A stretch of DNA of 64,000 nucleotides from Chelatococcus sambhunathii. GTDB lineage: Bacteria; Pseudomonadota; Alphaproteobacteria; Rhizobiales; Beijerinckiaceae. This document shows, one piece after another, positions 11,001 through 19,995 of this stretch (its first letter is position 1; each line of letters opens with the position of its first letter). The translations under genes and the position numbers were made by a program. The stretch is from NCBI RefSeq assembly GCF_001418005.1, contig NZ_LIOL01000004.1, positions 310,001 to 374,000 of the forward strand, given 5' to 3'. The notes beneath the pieces were generated by a model, which saw nothing but the letters and a program-made list of their open reading frames with translations, ran no database searches and was not told where the DNA came from.

Positions 11001-11858
11001 ATGTTCAACCTGTTCGAGATCATCCAGTCGGCCCAGGGCGGCACGGCCTTCGATAACATCGCCCGGCAGTTCGGCCTGTCCAACAAGGAGGTCGAGCGGG
11101 CCGTCGAGGCGCTCCTGCCGGCCTTCACGGTGGGCCTGCAGCGCACAAGCCAGGATCCATCCGGCCTCATGGGCATGTTTGGCCTCATGAGCGGCGGGCG
11201 CTATCGCGCGCCCTTCGAGGACGCGGCGCAGGCCTTCTCGCCCAAAGGCCGCAGCGAGGGCAACGATGTGCTGGCGCAGATCTTCGGCTCGCCGGATATC
11301 AGCCGTCAGGTCGCCGCACAGGCGGCTGCCGTCAGCGGCGTGAGCCAGGAGATCATCAGGAAGATGCTGCCCATCCTCGCCGCCATGCTGATGGGCGGGC
11401 TGGCGAAGGGCGCCAGCAATCAGGGCTTCGGCGGCATTCTCGAGCAGTTCGGCAGGATGTTCGGAGCGCCTGAGACCTCGGCCGACAGACGGCCGCCCTC
11501 CGGCAGCCCCGATCTCTTCGGGCAGTTGAGCGAGATGATCCAGCGCGGCGCGTTGCCCGGCATGCCGGGCTTCCCGCCGGCGGCGCAGCCTCAGCAGCGC
11601 GAGGAGCCGAGCGCTCCGCCCGAGCCACGCAACCCGTACGAAGAGCTGTTCCACGCCTTTCTCGGCGGCCTCGCCGGCAGGCCCGCGGGTGCCGCAGACA
11701 CACGTGCCGAGCGGGCCGCGTCCGAACCGGAGCAGCCCGTCGCGCCGTTCGATCGCGAGACGATCGGCCGGATGTTCGAGGCCGGGCGCGACATCCAGGA
11801 GCAGCAGATCGCCACCATGCGCGCCATTCTCGACAGCTTCTCCAGGAACCGCGGGTGA
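11001..11858 (+). CDS. DUF937 domain protein
   Basis: A 285-residue soluble protein. The N-terminal half carries the DUF937 pattern: FNLFEIIQSAQGGTAFDNIARQFGLS, VERAVEALLPAFTVGLQR, and SQEIIRKMLPILAAMLMGGL. A proline/alanine-rich linker (about residues 150-225) leads to a C-terminal helical segment (FDRETIGRMFEAGRDIQEQQ). No catalytic motif or signal peptide is seen. Function of the family is unknown to me. A good GGGAGGAG ribosome site precedes the ATG. Confidence 0.8.
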   Translation: MFNLFEIIQSAQGGTAFDNIARQFGLSNKEVERAVEALLPAFTVGLQRTSQDPSGLMGMFGLMSGGRYRAPFEDAAQAFSPKGRSEGNDVLAQIFGSPDISRQVAAQAAAVSGVSQEIIRKMLPILAAMLMGGLAKGASNQGFGGILEQFGRMFGAPETSADRRPPSGSPDLFGQLSEMIQRGALPGMPGFPPAAQPQQREEPSAPPEPRNPYEELFHAFLGGLAGRPAGAADTRAERAASEPEQPVAPFDRETIGRMFEAGRDIQEQQIATMRAILDSFSRNRG

Positions 11859-11867
11859 TCCCCGCGC

Positions 11868-11903
11868 CCGCGGGCGCCCCGGAGAGGAGCGGAGCGCCCG
11901 CGG
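11868..11903. terminator. Inverted repeat between convergent genes
   Basis: A perfect 10-bp inverted repeat (CCGCGGGCGC at 11868-11877 and GCGCCCGCGG at 11894-11903, 16-base loop) lies between the convergent DUF937 and DUF1127 stops. It could end transcription from both sides. There is no T-tract, so intrinsic termination is uncertain. Confidence 0.4.
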
Positions 11904-11913
11904 CAGGAGCCCG

Positions 11914-12408
11914 TCAGCAGCAGGCGCCGGCTGCCGGCGGCTGGATGGCGGCGGGCTTTAGGGCGCTCCGGCGGGTACGGCCCTGCAGGCGCGACCAGGT
12001 GATGCGGTGAATCTGCGCCGTCACGAGGGCGCCCTCGGGCGCATCGTCCGTCATGGCGTTGCCGTCCTCAGCGTCCCGCTCCGAGCGCTCGCGCGCGAGA
12101 TTCACCAGAGCCGTGGTTCTTGCGCGCGCACGTCGATGATAGGCCCTCTCGGCGAGAAGGGTTGTCGGATCCCGGTAGAAGGGCTCCGCCAGGGCGCTGT
12201 CGATATCCGTCCGCAAGAGGCCGATGTCCTTCAGCGTGCGGTCATCGAGCTCGGCGAGGCGGTAGACCGACCGGCGATGGAGAAGCGCCCGCGCGGCGGC
12301 CTTCACCCTGTCCCAGAGGCTCCGATCGGCGCGACGCGCGCCGGCGGTCCCGAGGGTCGGGGCACTCGTCGGGGCGAACGTCCCCTTCGGCGTCATCAGT
12401 TCGCTCAT
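11914..12408 (-). CDS. DUF1127 domain protein, long form
   Basis: A 164-residue protein containing the short DUF1127 helix motif SVYRLAELDDRTLKDIGLLRTDID at about residues 75-95 (YxxLxxLdDrxLxDIGLxR). Typical DUF1127 proteins have about 50-100 residues; this one adds an N-terminal stretch and an Arg-rich C-terminus ending in two cysteines. Small arginine-rich DUF1127 proteins have been linked to RNA regulation and to phosphate and carbon metabolism in alphaproteobacteria. The ATG at 12406-12408 sits six bases after a GGAGG; another ATG two codons upstream abuts the GGAGG directly. It is divergent from the LysR gene at 12636. Confidence 0.8.
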   Translation of the reverse strand: MSELMTPKGTFAPTSAPTLGTAGARRADRSLWDRVKAAARALLHRRSVYRLAELDDRTLKDIGLLRTDIDSALAEPFYRDPTTLLAERAYHRRARARTTALVNLARERSERDAEDGNAMTDDAPEGALVTAQIHRITWSRLQGRTRRSALKPAAIQPPAAGACC

Positions 12409-12568
12409 CGTCATCCTCCAGCAGTGAATGCTCACGCTGCCGCTCCGCGGCCCATAAAAGGGACCCGTCGCGGATCCGCCCCTTCGAGGGCGGCCACCGA
12501 CGCGGAACAGTCTGCGAATGCGTGAACTCGAGGAGACTATGACGCAATCCATCCAATCATTGAAACGA

Positions 12569-12588
12569 ATGTTTATGATTGCAAACAT
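12569..12588. promoter_or_regulatory. Candidate LysR-type operator in divergent promoter region
   Basis: Perfect inverted repeat ATGTTT-N8-AAACAT, containing the LysR core pattern T-N11-A. It sits in an AT-rich patch between the DUF1127 gene (start 12408) and the LysR gene (start 12636), where an autoregulating LysR protein would be expected to bind. Binding is inferred from layout only. Confidence 0.5.
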
Positions 12589-12635
12589 CACAGGGTGTGA
12601 TTGAATATCGTTCACCCGGATGGAGGAGCGACGCC

Positions 12636-13523
12636 ATGGCCCATATGCTCGACATCGATCAGTTGCGCACCTTCGTCGCCATTGCCGATACTGGCTCTTT
12701 CACCAAGGCGGCCGACCTCGTGCACAAGACGCAGTCCGCCGTGTCGATGCAGATGAAGCGCCTGGAGGAACGGCTCGGGCGGGCCATCTTCGAGCGTGAC
12801 GGGCGCTATTCGCGCCTGACCGAGGACGGGGACCGGCTGCTCGATTATGCCCGCCGCATCGTGCGGCTGAACATGGAGTGTCTCGCGAGCTTCGGCGACG
12901 TCGACCTTGCGGGCCGCGTGCGGCTCGGCGTGCCGGACGATTACGCCGACCGCTACCTGCCAGAGATCCTGGCGCGTTTCTCGCGCTCCAACCCGAAGGT
13001 GGAGGTGACGGTCGTCTGCGAGCCGACGCCGATGCTGGTCGAACGGGTCAATTCCGGCGACATCGACCTTGCCATCATCACCCACGTCGACGGCAAGAAC
13101 TATTCGGCCGAGATCATCCGCGTCGAGCAATTGCTATGGGTGACGTCGGCGCGCCACTGCGTGCATGACGAGACGCCCGTCCCGCTCGCCCTCGGGCGAC
13201 CGAACTGCAACTGGCGGCAGAGCGCGACCGAGGCGCTCGAAAAGGCCGGGCGGCCTTTCCGCGTGCTCTATTCCAGCTGGAACTCGACGGCCGTGGGGGC
13301 CGCGGTGCTCGCGGGCCTCGCCGTCTCCGTGCTGCCGGAGAGCGCGGTCAGGCCCGGCATGCGGGTGCTCGGCCCCTCGGACGGGATGCCGGCGCTGCCG
13401 GCGTGCAAGATCGGCCTTGTTCGCAACCATCATGACCCGACGGCGCTCGCCAATGCGCTCGGCGAACACATCATCCAGAGCCTCGACAACCTCAACGTCA
13501 ACCGCCTGCAGGCGGCGGAATAG
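12636..13523 (+). CDS. LysR-family transcriptional regulator
   Basis: A 295-residue LTTR. The N-terminal winged helix-turn-helix reads LDIDQLRTFVAIADTGSFTKAADLVHKTQSAVSMQMKRLEERLG, and the C-terminal part is the two-lobed substrate-binding domain (VRLGVPDDYADRYLPEIL onward). The sequence and its placement opposite a DUF1127 gene resemble the LsrB/VtlR regulators of Rhizobiales, which control small DUF1127 genes; this is inference from recalled literature. The start at 12636 has GGAGGAG seven bases upstream. Confidence 0.85.
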   Translation: MAHMLDIDQLRTFVAIADTGSFTKAADLVHKTQSAVSMQMKRLEERLGRAIFERDGRYSRLTEDGDRLLDYARRIVRLNMECLASFGDVDLAGRVRLGVPDDYADRYLPEILARFSRSNPKVEVTVVCEPTPMLVERVNSGDIDLAIITHVDGKNYSAEIIRVEQLLWVTSARHCVHDETPVPLALGRPNCNWRQSATEALEKAGRPFRVLYSSWNSTAVGAAVLAGLAVSVLPESAVRPGMRVLGPSDGMPALPACKIGLVRNHHDPTALANALGEHIIQSLDNLNVNRLQAAE

Positions 13524-13529
13524 TGGCCG

Positions 13530-13688
13530 CTACTGCATCAGGCCGGAATGGGTGTCGGCGAAGATCCGCGACAGGCTGTCGCTGATCAGCGAGGCGTTGA
13601 CGACGATGCCCAGCATCACGAAGAGCGCGATGAGGCCGTATTCGACCGCCGTCGAACCGCTCTCGTCCTTCAGAAACGCCTTCAGCAT
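13530..13688 (-). CDS. Flp-type (type IVb) pilin, orphan
   Basis: A 52-residue Flp/Fap pilin precursor. The class III signal reads LKDESG followed by STAVEYGLIALFVM: cleavage is expected after the glycine, with the conserved Glu at +5 and Tyr at +6 of the mature pilin and a hydrophobic helix after it. Flp pilins are processed by CpaA/TadV and assembled by Tad machinery; no tad/cpa gene is in this window. The ATG at 13686-13688 follows GGAGGCGG. A TTAACC hexamer (13736-13741 on the coding strand) lies about 48 bases upstream. Confidence 0.9.
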   Translation of the reverse strand: MLKAFLKDESGSTAVEYGLIALFVMLGIVVNASLISDSLSRIFADTHSGLMQ

Positions 13689-13789
13689 GACCGCCTCCAT
13701 TTGCCCTGCAGCTTGGCGGGGCGGCCTCACCGGGAGGTTAACACCGGCATGGTCGGCGGGGCGGGCGTCACGGCAGGGTGAACCGGGGG

Positions 13790-14734
13790 TTAATCGTCGG
13801 GCGGGCGGACCGGGCGCGTCAGCACGGCAAGATTACCGGCGAGCACGAGCACGAGGCCGGCGAGCGCCGCGAGCGACCAGACATAGTCCTCGAGCAGTGT
13901 GGAGACGCCGAGCGCGACAACCGGAAACATCACCGTCGCGTAGCCCGCGCGCGCCGCGCCGATGCGGCCGAGGAGCGTCAGGTAGGCGAAGAAGGCCAGC
14001 ACCGTGGCCGAGAGGCTGAGAAAGACGAGCGAGCCGAGATAGCGCGCCGTCCATTCCACGGTGAAGGTCGCCCCGGTCATCCCGGCGACAACGGCGGCCC
14101 AGGCCGTGCCGTAGAACATGCCCCAGGCCGAGGCGGGCAGGACCGCGATGCGCCGCTTCTGCAAACGGGCCGAGACCATGTTGCCGAGGCAGAAGCACAA
14201 GGTCGCCGCGGCGCTGAAGCCGAGGCCGGCGAGCACACCGGACGCGCCCTGCGCGGCGGCAAGGTCGGGCAGGAACATCAGGCCGACGCCGCCCGCCCCC
14301 ATCAGCGCCGCGAGCGCCACCCGCCCCTCGATGGGCTGGCCGAGGAGGAGCGCGCCGAGGATGAGATTGATGATGGAGGTGAGCGAGAACACCACCGACA
14401 CGAGACCCGACGTCAGCAGGCCCGCGCCGTAATAGGCGAGGATGAAATTGGTGGAGAACATCAGCACGCCCATCAGCGCGAAGCGGGCGTGGTCGGCGAG
14501 CGGATAGCGAAGGCGCATGCCGCGCGCGGCAGCCCAGGCCAGCATCACCGGCGCCGCGATGAGGAAGCGCCAGACGATCGATACTTCCGGCGCGACGACG
14601 CCGACCTGCAGTTTCATGGCATACCAGCTCGTGCCCCAGCAGAAGACGAGCAGGGCGTAGAGCGCAAGCGTGCCGCCCGCGAGGCCCTGGCGACCCGCCG
14701 GCACACTGGAAATGGTCGTTTCGCTGGAAGGCAA
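13790..14734 (-). CDS. DMT-superfamily (EamA) transporter
   Basis: A 314-residue inner-membrane protein with about ten hydrophobic segments in two EamA repeats: the first opens ALYALLVFCWGTSWYAMKLQ, the second includes ASAWGMFYGTAWAAVVAG. Such proteins usually export amino acids or metabolites; the substrate is unknown. No in-frame ATG precedes the first helix, so the start is taken as TTG at 14732-14734 with a GGAG upstream. It lies downstream of gshA on the same strand with a 127-base gap. Confidence 0.85.
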   Translation of the reverse strand: MPSSETTISSVPAGRQGLAGGTLALYALLVFCWGTSWYAMKLQVGVVAPEVSIVWRFLIAAPVMLAWAAARGMRLRYPLADHARFALMGVLMFSTNFILAYYGAGLLTSGLVSVVFSLTSIINLILGALLLGQPIEGRVALAALMGAGGVGLMFLPDLAAAQGASGVLAGLGFSAAATLCFCLGNMVSARLQKRRIAVLPASAWGMFYGTAWAAVVAGMTGATFTVEWTARYLGSLVFLSLSATVLAFFAYLTLLGRIGAARAGYATVMFPVVALGVSTLLEDYVWSLAALAGLVLVLAGNLAVLTRPVRPPDD

Positions 14735-14861
14735 GGCCTGGCTCCATATGCGCCGCCCATGCTAGCGGCCTCCGCATGGCCCGACCAATGCGGAGGGCTG
14801 ATGCAAGCCATGCGCGGCGCTGATGGTCGGGCCGCGGGAGAGGCCGTGGGGCCCTGCCCGG

Positions 14862-16232
14862 TCAGTAGGCGTATTCGGAGAAGACGGGATCGACCGAACC
14901 CTGCCAAGGCCCGTGGTAACGGACCAGGAGGTCCTCGGCGAGCGTGCGCCCTTCCCCGGCGATCCTGTCGAGCGGGGCGAGGAAATGCGTCTCGTCGCGC
15001 CCGTCCGCATTGAGCCGCCCGCGGCGGGCGAGACCGGTGCGGGCGATGGCCAGCACCTCGCGGCCAATTTCAGCGAGGCTGCGCCCGGCAATCGTCGCGG
15101 CAAGGCCGAGCCGCGGGGCCGCCTCGCGCAGCGCCTGCCGGTCCGCCGCGCTCCAGCCCTTCACGACGTCCCACGCGGCCGTCAGGCAGTCCTCGTCATA
15201 GAGCAGGCCGACCCAGAAGGCCGGCTCGGCGCAGAGCATGCCGGTCGGTCCGCCGTCGGAGCCGCGCATCTCGAGGAAGCGCTTGAGGCGCACCTCGGGA
15301 AAGAGCGTCGAGAGGTGGTTCGCCCAGTCCGACATCGTCGCCCGCTCGCCGGGCAGCTGCGGCAGCCGGCCGGCGAGAAGGTCGCGGAAAGAGGCGCCGG
15401 CGACGTCATGGTAGGTGTCGTCCCGCTTGACGAAATACATGGGGACGTCGAGCGCCCAGTCGACATAGCGCTCGAAGCCCATGCCGTCCTCGAAGGCGAA
15501 GGGCAGCATGCCCGTGCGGTCGCGGTCGGTGTCGAGCCAGATATGCGAACGCATGGAGAGAAAGCCGTTGGGCCGACCCGCGGTGAATGGGGAATTGGCG
15601 AAGAGCGCGGTGGCAAGCGGCTGCAGCGCCAGCGCCACGCGCAGCTTCTTCACCATGTCCGCCTCGCTCCCGAAATCGAGATTCACCTGCACGGTGGCGG
15701 TGCGGAACATCATGTCGAGCCCGAGGCTGCCGACCTCGGGCATGTAGCGGCGCATGATGCCGTAGCGGCTCTTCGGCATCACGGGCGTTTCCTCCCGTGT
15801 CCACTTGGGGCTCATGCCGAGGGCGAGGAAGCCGATGCCAAGCGGGCGCGCGATCTCCTTGACCTGGGCGAGGTGGGCGTGCAACTCGCAGCAGGTCTGG
15901 TGCACGGTCTCGAGCGGCGCGCCGGAGAGCTCGAACTGCCCGCCGGGCTCGAGCGAGATGGCACCGCCGCCGGTCACGTCGTAGAGGCCGATGGGGTGGT
16001 CGTCCTCCATGATCGGCTCCCAGCCGAGCAGGCCCTGCATGCCTTCCAGCAGCCGCCGCACACCGCGCTCGCCCTCGTAGGGCACCGGCGCCAGATCGGC
16101 GGTGTAGAAGGGAATCTTCTCGTGTTCCGTGCCGATCCGCCACGCGTCCTTGGGTTTGCAGCCGGCTTCCAGGTAGGCGACGAGATCGTCGCGCGAGCCG
16201 ATGGGGGTTGTGTCGGACACGTCGCGAGCCAT
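14862..16232 (-). CDS. gshA: Glutamate-cysteine ligase, plant/alphaproteobacterial GCS2 type
   Basis: Makes gamma-glutamylcysteine, the first step of glutathione synthesis. The 456-residue protein has the stretches RIGTEHEKIPF (substrate/metal-binding Glu residues near residue 35), GGAISLEPGGQFELSGAPLE, RTATVQVNLDFGSE and RFLEMRGSDGG typical of the GCS2 class shared with plants and unrelated in sequence to enterobacterial GshA. The ATG is at 16230-16232. Its neighbour upstream is another GCS2-superfamily ligase, and rsmE follows, an order common in Hyphomicrobiales. Confidence 0.93.
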   Translation of the reverse strand: MARDVSDTTPIGSRDDLVAYLEAGCKPKDAWRIGTEHEKIPFYTADLAPVPYEGERGVRRLLEGMQGLLGWEPIMEDDHPIGLYDVTGGGAISLEPGGQFELSGAPLETVHQTCCELHAHLAQVKEIARPLGIGFLALGMSPKWTREETPVMPKSRYGIMRRYMPEVGSLGLDMMFRTATVQVNLDFGSEADMVKKLRVALALQPLATALFANSPFTAGRPNGFLSMRSHIWLDTDRDRTGMLPFAFEDGMGFERYVDWALDVPMYFVKRDDTYHDVAGASFRDLLAGRLPQLPGERATMSDWANHLSTLFPEVRLKRFLEMRGSDGGPTGMLCAEPAFWVGLLYDEDCLTAAWDVVKGWSAADRQALREAAPRLGLAATIAGRSLAEIGREVLAIARTGLARRGRLNADGRDETHFLAPLDRIAGEGRTLAEDLLVRYHGPWQGSVDPVFSEYAY

Positions 16233-16362
16233 GCGCTGTCTTTCTCAAGAGACGCCGCGGCGAGGCGGCGCTGGGGTTCGAGGTCGGCTCTAGATAGGCT
16301 GCCCGTCCCGCCCCGACAATGCTCCCGCACAACAATCGTGGCGAGATCTGGGCGGAGCCATC

Positions 16363-17496
16363 TCACGCGGCTGCGACGTTCACGGTTTCGCTCACCAGCC
16401 AATCGACCACGCTGACAAGCGCGGCGTGCTTATCAAGCCCGCGGCCGACGCCGTCGAGGTAAAGCGCGAGTTGCCGGTCGGCGCTCGTGCCGCGGCTGAC
16501 GATGGTGCGCGTGTGGGCGATCTCCGTCTCGCAGCCGAGGGCCGCGGCATCCTCCGCGACGCGCGCGATGACATCCTCCAGCACCTCGCCGAAGCTGCGG
16601 GCGCCGCCACCGGCCTCGTCGACGAGCGAGCCGTGCACGCCGTAGCGCTGCGCGCGCCAGCAGTTCTCCGCGGCGATGGCCCGGTCGGCTCCGGAGAGGC
16701 CCGCCATGACATTCACGTTGCGGTCGAGATGACGCACGAGGGCGCGATAGAGCGCGGCGATGGCGATGGCATCGTCGAGGCTGGTGCAGCAGTCGCTGAC
16801 GCGCAGCTCCAGGGTGCCGAGCCGGGCCGCCGGCCGCACCACCCACCAGACGAAACTCTCGTTGGCGATGGCGCCAGCGGCGACGAGCGCATCGATGTAG
16901 CGGCGGTAGTCGGCGGCATCGGCGAACAGGTCCGGCAGCCAGGTGCGCGGTAATTCGCGATAGGCGGCTAGCCGATAGCCGAGCAGCCCGGTGCGCCGTC
17001 CCTGCCAGAACGGGGACGAGGTCGAGAGGCCAAGCAGCAGCGGCACGAAGGGCAACAGCCGGCCCATGAGGTTCACACGCCGCTCCGGGCAGGGCACCGC
17101 CACGTGAACATGCAGGCCGCACAGCATGTTGCGCGTGCCCAGCATCTGCAGGTCCCGCATCAGCCGGTCGTAGCGCTCGGCATCCGTGTGGCGCTGGTGA
17201 GCCCAGACGGCCGTGGGGTGCGTGCCGGCAGCCACGATGACGAGGCCGTGGTTGCGGGCGAGCGCGCCAAGTTCCTGCCTGAGCCCGGCGAGCGCGGCCC
17301 GGGCCTCGCCCATCGTGGTCGAGGGCGGCGTCGCGACCTCGATCTGGCTCTGCAGCATCTCCGTGCGCACCGCTTCGCCGATCCTGACCTTGCATTCGTC
17401 GAGGAAGGCGCGCGCCGACTTGCGCCGGGGGCGACGCGACAGCGCGTCGCACAGGAAATATTCCTCCTCGATGCCGAAGCCGTAGCCGCAATCCAT
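16363..17496 (-). CDS. YbdK-like carboxylate-amine ligase (GCS2 superfamily)
   Basis: A 377-residue protein beginning MDCGYGFGIEEEYFLCDA, where the GIEEE segment is the family's N-terminal metal/substrate-binding glutamate cluster. Other marks are ETEMLQ-like RTEMLQSQIEVATPP, CGLHVHVAVP and LELRVSDCCTSL. YbdK-type enzymes show weak glutamate-cysteine ligase activity and their physiological role is uncertain. Start: ATG at 17494-17496 seven bases after GGAAGGA; an in-frame start at 17592 has no support. A 130-base gap separates it from gshA downstream. Confidence 0.85.
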   Translation of the reverse strand: MDCGYGFGIEEEYFLCDALSRRPRRKSARAFLDECKVRIGEAVRTEMLQSQIEVATPPSTTMGEARAALAGLRQELGALARNHGLVIVAAGTHPTAVWAHQRHTDAERYDRLMRDLQMLGTRNMLCGLHVHVAVPCPERRVNLMGRLLPFVPLLLGLSTSSPFWQGRRTGLLGYRLAAYRELPRTWLPDLFADAADYRRYIDALVAAGAIANESFVWWVVRPAARLGTLELRVSDCCTSLDDAIAIAALYRALVRHLDRNVNVMAGLSGADRAIAAENCWRAQRYGVHGSLVDEAGGGARSFGEVLEDVIARVAEDAAALGCETEIAHTRTIVSRGTSADRQLALYLDGVGRGLDKHAALVSVVDWLVSETVNVAAA

Positions 17497-17601
17497 CCAC
17501 CCATCCTTCCGAGACCACCGAATCGCGCCATCATCGGTCCGGAATGGGGAAACACTCGGGAGCACGCTGCTGCCGCCCGCCACTGTCCCCACAAAACCGC
17601 C

Positions 17602-18351
17602 TCAGGCGCGCGGCCCCCAGTCGCCGATGCTGGCCTGAACGAGCGCGAGCGCCGCGACCGCAGCCGTGTCCGCCCTCAGGATCCGCGGCCCCAGCGACAG
17701 GATCAGCACGTTCTCGCGTTGCGCCATCAGCGCGCGTTCCTCCTCGCCGAAGCCCCCTTCCGGGCCGATGACGACGGCAAGCGGCCCGCGCCGAGCGCGT
17801 GCGAGGGCCGCGAGCGGATCAGCAAGGGGCGCGGCCTCGTCGCAGAAGACGACGAGCCGTTCCGGCTCGAGGCCCGCGATGGCCGCGGCGAGCGGCTGCG
17901 CCTCGGTGATCTCGGGCAGTGTGAGAATGCCGCATTGCTCCGCGGCCTCGATGGCGTTGGCACGCATGCGCTCGATGTTGACGCGGCTCACCTGGGTGTG
18001 GCGCGTAATCACCGGGCGGATGGCCGTGGCGCCCATCTCCACCGCCTTCTGGACCATGTAGTCGAGCCGGGCATGCTTCAGGGGCGCGAAGAGATAGTGG
18101 AGGTCGCCCGGCGTCGGCTGGGGGCGCAGGCGGGTGACGATCGCGAGCGCTTCCGGCCGGCGCCGGCCGGCGAGGACCTTCGCATGCCACTCCCCTTCGC
18201 GTCCGTTGAAGACGAGGACGTCGGCGTTGGCGCCGAGCCTGAGCACGTTGCCGATGTAGTTGGCCTGAGCCTTGTCGAGCGGCACCATCCGCCCCTCGGC
18301 CAGCGGGCAATCGACGAACAGGCGCGGCGCACGTGCGGAAACGTCAGACAA
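17602..18351 (-). CDS. rsmE: 16S rRNA (uracil1498-N3)-methyltransferase
   Basis: RsmE of 249 residues, a SPOUT-class methylase that modifies U1498 of 16S rRNA. The C-terminal trefoil-knot signature is VVIGPEGGFGEEE followed by LGPRILRADTAAVAAL. The N-terminal PUA-like part (RLFVDCPLAEG, HYLFAPLKHARLDYMVQKAVEMGATAIRP) is present. The start is TTG (18349-18351) preceded by GGGGGAG at good spacing; no ATG fits the family N-terminus. Confidence 0.93.
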   Translation of the reverse strand: MSDVSARAPRLFVDCPLAEGRMVPLDKAQANYIGNVLRLGANADVLVFNGREGEWHAKVLAGRRRPEALAIVTRLRPQPTPGDLHYLFAPLKHARLDYMVQKAVEMGATAIRPVITRHTQVSRVNIERMRANAIEAAEQCGILTLPEITEAQPLAAAIAGLEPERLVVFCDEAAPLADPLAALARARRGPLAVVIGPEGGFGEEERALMAQRENVLILSLGPRILRADTAAVAALALVQASIGDWGPRA

Positions 18352-18572
18352 TTTTGATCTCCCCCGGCTGGATATGCCCCAGCAATACGTGATAAGTCGG
18401 CTTGAACGCCACCCGCGAGCAAAGCCGCCACAATTGCCTGTTATGGGCAAGCTGCCGGCGGCGGACCTGAAGACGCGGCAGCAATGTCCGCTCGTACTGC
18501 CGGGTGGCGGCTGAATGTGTCGCGGCGGGCGCCTATCCGGTCGGCCTGCCGTCAGCGGGAAGGAAGACAGTC

Positions 18573-19043
18573 ATGGCACGCAGCTTTCGGGCGCGTCTCA
18601 CGATGGGCGTGATGGCCGCAGCGGTGGTCGGTGCTCCACTCACGATCGGCCTCGGCGCCTCTCCGGCAGCCGCGCAGGCCTCCGGCTGCGAGCAGATCAC
18701 GAGCTTCCTCAACGAACGCAAGTCGATCGTCGAGCGCGTCAACAAGCTCGGCAAGCAGCCGAAGGCAGCGGATGCCTGCGCTCTGCTCGGCCGGCTGGCC
18801 AACAACGGCAACGAAACGATGAAGTGGGTCGAGGCCAACAAGGACTGGTGCCAGATCCCGCAGAACTTCATCGACGGGCTGAAGGCCGATCACGGCAACG
18901 TGACCAAGGTGCGCGGCCAGGCCTGCAGCGTCGCGGCCAAGCAGGCCCAGATGGAAAAGCAGGCGCGCGAGCAGGGGCTCCTCGGCGGCGGCGGTGGCGA
19001 TATCCTCACCGGGCCGATGCGCATTCCCCAAGGCGCCCTATGA
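18573..19043 (+). CDS. Small exported protein of unknown function
   Basis: A 156-residue protein with a Sec signal peptide (Arg-rich start, hydrophobic core GVMAAAVVGAPLTIGLG, likely cleavage after PAAAQA). The mature part has four cysteines (CEQ, DACALL, DWCQIP, QACSVA), enough for two disulfides, and a glycine-rich tail. GGAAGGAAG is a good ribosome site before the ATG. The stop overlaps the ubiA start (ATGA at 19040-19043), so the two are translationally coupled. I do not recognise the family; a periplasmic location is likely. Confidence 0.75.
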   Translation: MARSFRARLTMGVMAAAVVGAPLTIGLGASPAAAQASGCEQITSFLNERKSIVERVNKLGKQPKAADACALLGRLANNGNETMKWVEANKDWCQIPQNFIDGLKADHGNVTKVRGQACSVAAKQAQMEKQAREQGLLGGGGGDILTGPMRIPQGAL

Positions 19044-19987
19044 CCGCTGCGCCGCAGCCGCTCGACCAGCCGGTCGCCGATGCTGCGACCGGCAATTGGG
19101 TGGACCGCTACGCGCCGGCTGCATCGAGACCCTACCTGCGCCTCGCGCGCATCGACCGGCCGATCGGCTGGTGGTTGCTGCTGCTGCCGTGCTGGTGGTC
19201 GCTCATGCTCGCGGCCATTGCGACGAACACCGTCCCGAGCCTCTGGTACGCCCTGCTTTTCCTCGTCGGGGCGGTGGCCATGCGCGGAGCCGGCTCGACC
19301 TACAACGACATCGTCGACCGCGACCTCGACGCCAAGGTGGCCCGCACGCGGATGCGCCCCTTGCCCTCCGGCCAGGTCAAGGTCGCGGCGGCGGTCGCCT
19401 TCCTCGCCCTGCAGGCGCTCGTCGGGCTCGCCGTGTTGCTGCAGTTCAACGGCTTCGCCATCCTCATCGGCTTCCTGTCGCTCGTCCCGGTTGCCTTCTA
19501 CCCGTTCATGAAGCGCTTCATGTCGATGCCGCAGCTCGTGCTCGGCCTCGCCTTCGCTTGGGGCGGCCTGATCGGCTGGGCGGTGGTGACGGGCACGCTC
19601 GCGGCACCCGCCTATCTCGCCTATGCGGCGGCCATCGCCTGGACCGTGGGCTACGACACGATCTACGCCCTGCAGGATATCGAGGACGATCCGATCGCCG
19701 GCATCAAGTCCTCGGCACGGCTCTTCGGCAGCGAGGCGGCGACAGGCGTCGCAGTGTGCTATGCGGTGGCGGTGGTGCTGGTCGGGCTTGCGGCACATGT
19801 TGCGGGCGGCGGGCTTATCGCCTTCGTCGCGGTCGGCGCCTTTGCGCTGCACCTCGCCTGGCAGGTGCGGTCGATCGAGCTCGACAATCCGCATAAAGCC
19901 CTGCGGCTCTTCAAGTCGAACCGCGACGCCGGGCTGATCCTCGCCCTCGGCCTCGCCGCCGACGCCCTCTTGCGCGTCGTTCTCTGA
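19040..19987 (+). CDS. ubiA: 4-hydroxybenzoate polyprenyltransferase
   Basis: A 315-residue membrane prenyltransferase that attaches the polyprenyl tail to 4-hydroxybenzoate in ubiquinone synthesis. Both Asp-rich Mg-binding motifs are present: NDIVDRDLDAKVARTRMRPL and DTIYALQDIEDD. About eight hydrophobic helices are visible. Its ATG overlaps the stop of the upstream exported-protein gene. Confidence 0.94.
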   Translation: MTAAPQPLDQPVADAATGNWVDRYAPAASRPYLRLARIDRPIGWWLLLLPCWWSLMLAAIATNTVPSLWYALLFLVGAVAMRGAGSTYNDIVDRDLDAKVARTRMRPLPSGQVKVAAAVAFLALQALVGLAVLLQFNGFAILIGFLSLVPVAFYPFMKRFMSMPQLVLGLAFAWGGLIGWAVVTGTLAAPAYLAYAAAIAWTVGYDTIYALQDIEDDPIAGIKSSARLFGSEAATGVAVCYAVAVVLVGLAAHVAGGGLIAFVAVGAFALHLAWQVRSIELDNPHKALRLFKSNRDAGLILALGLAADALLRVVL

Positions 19988-19995
19988 GCATTCTG

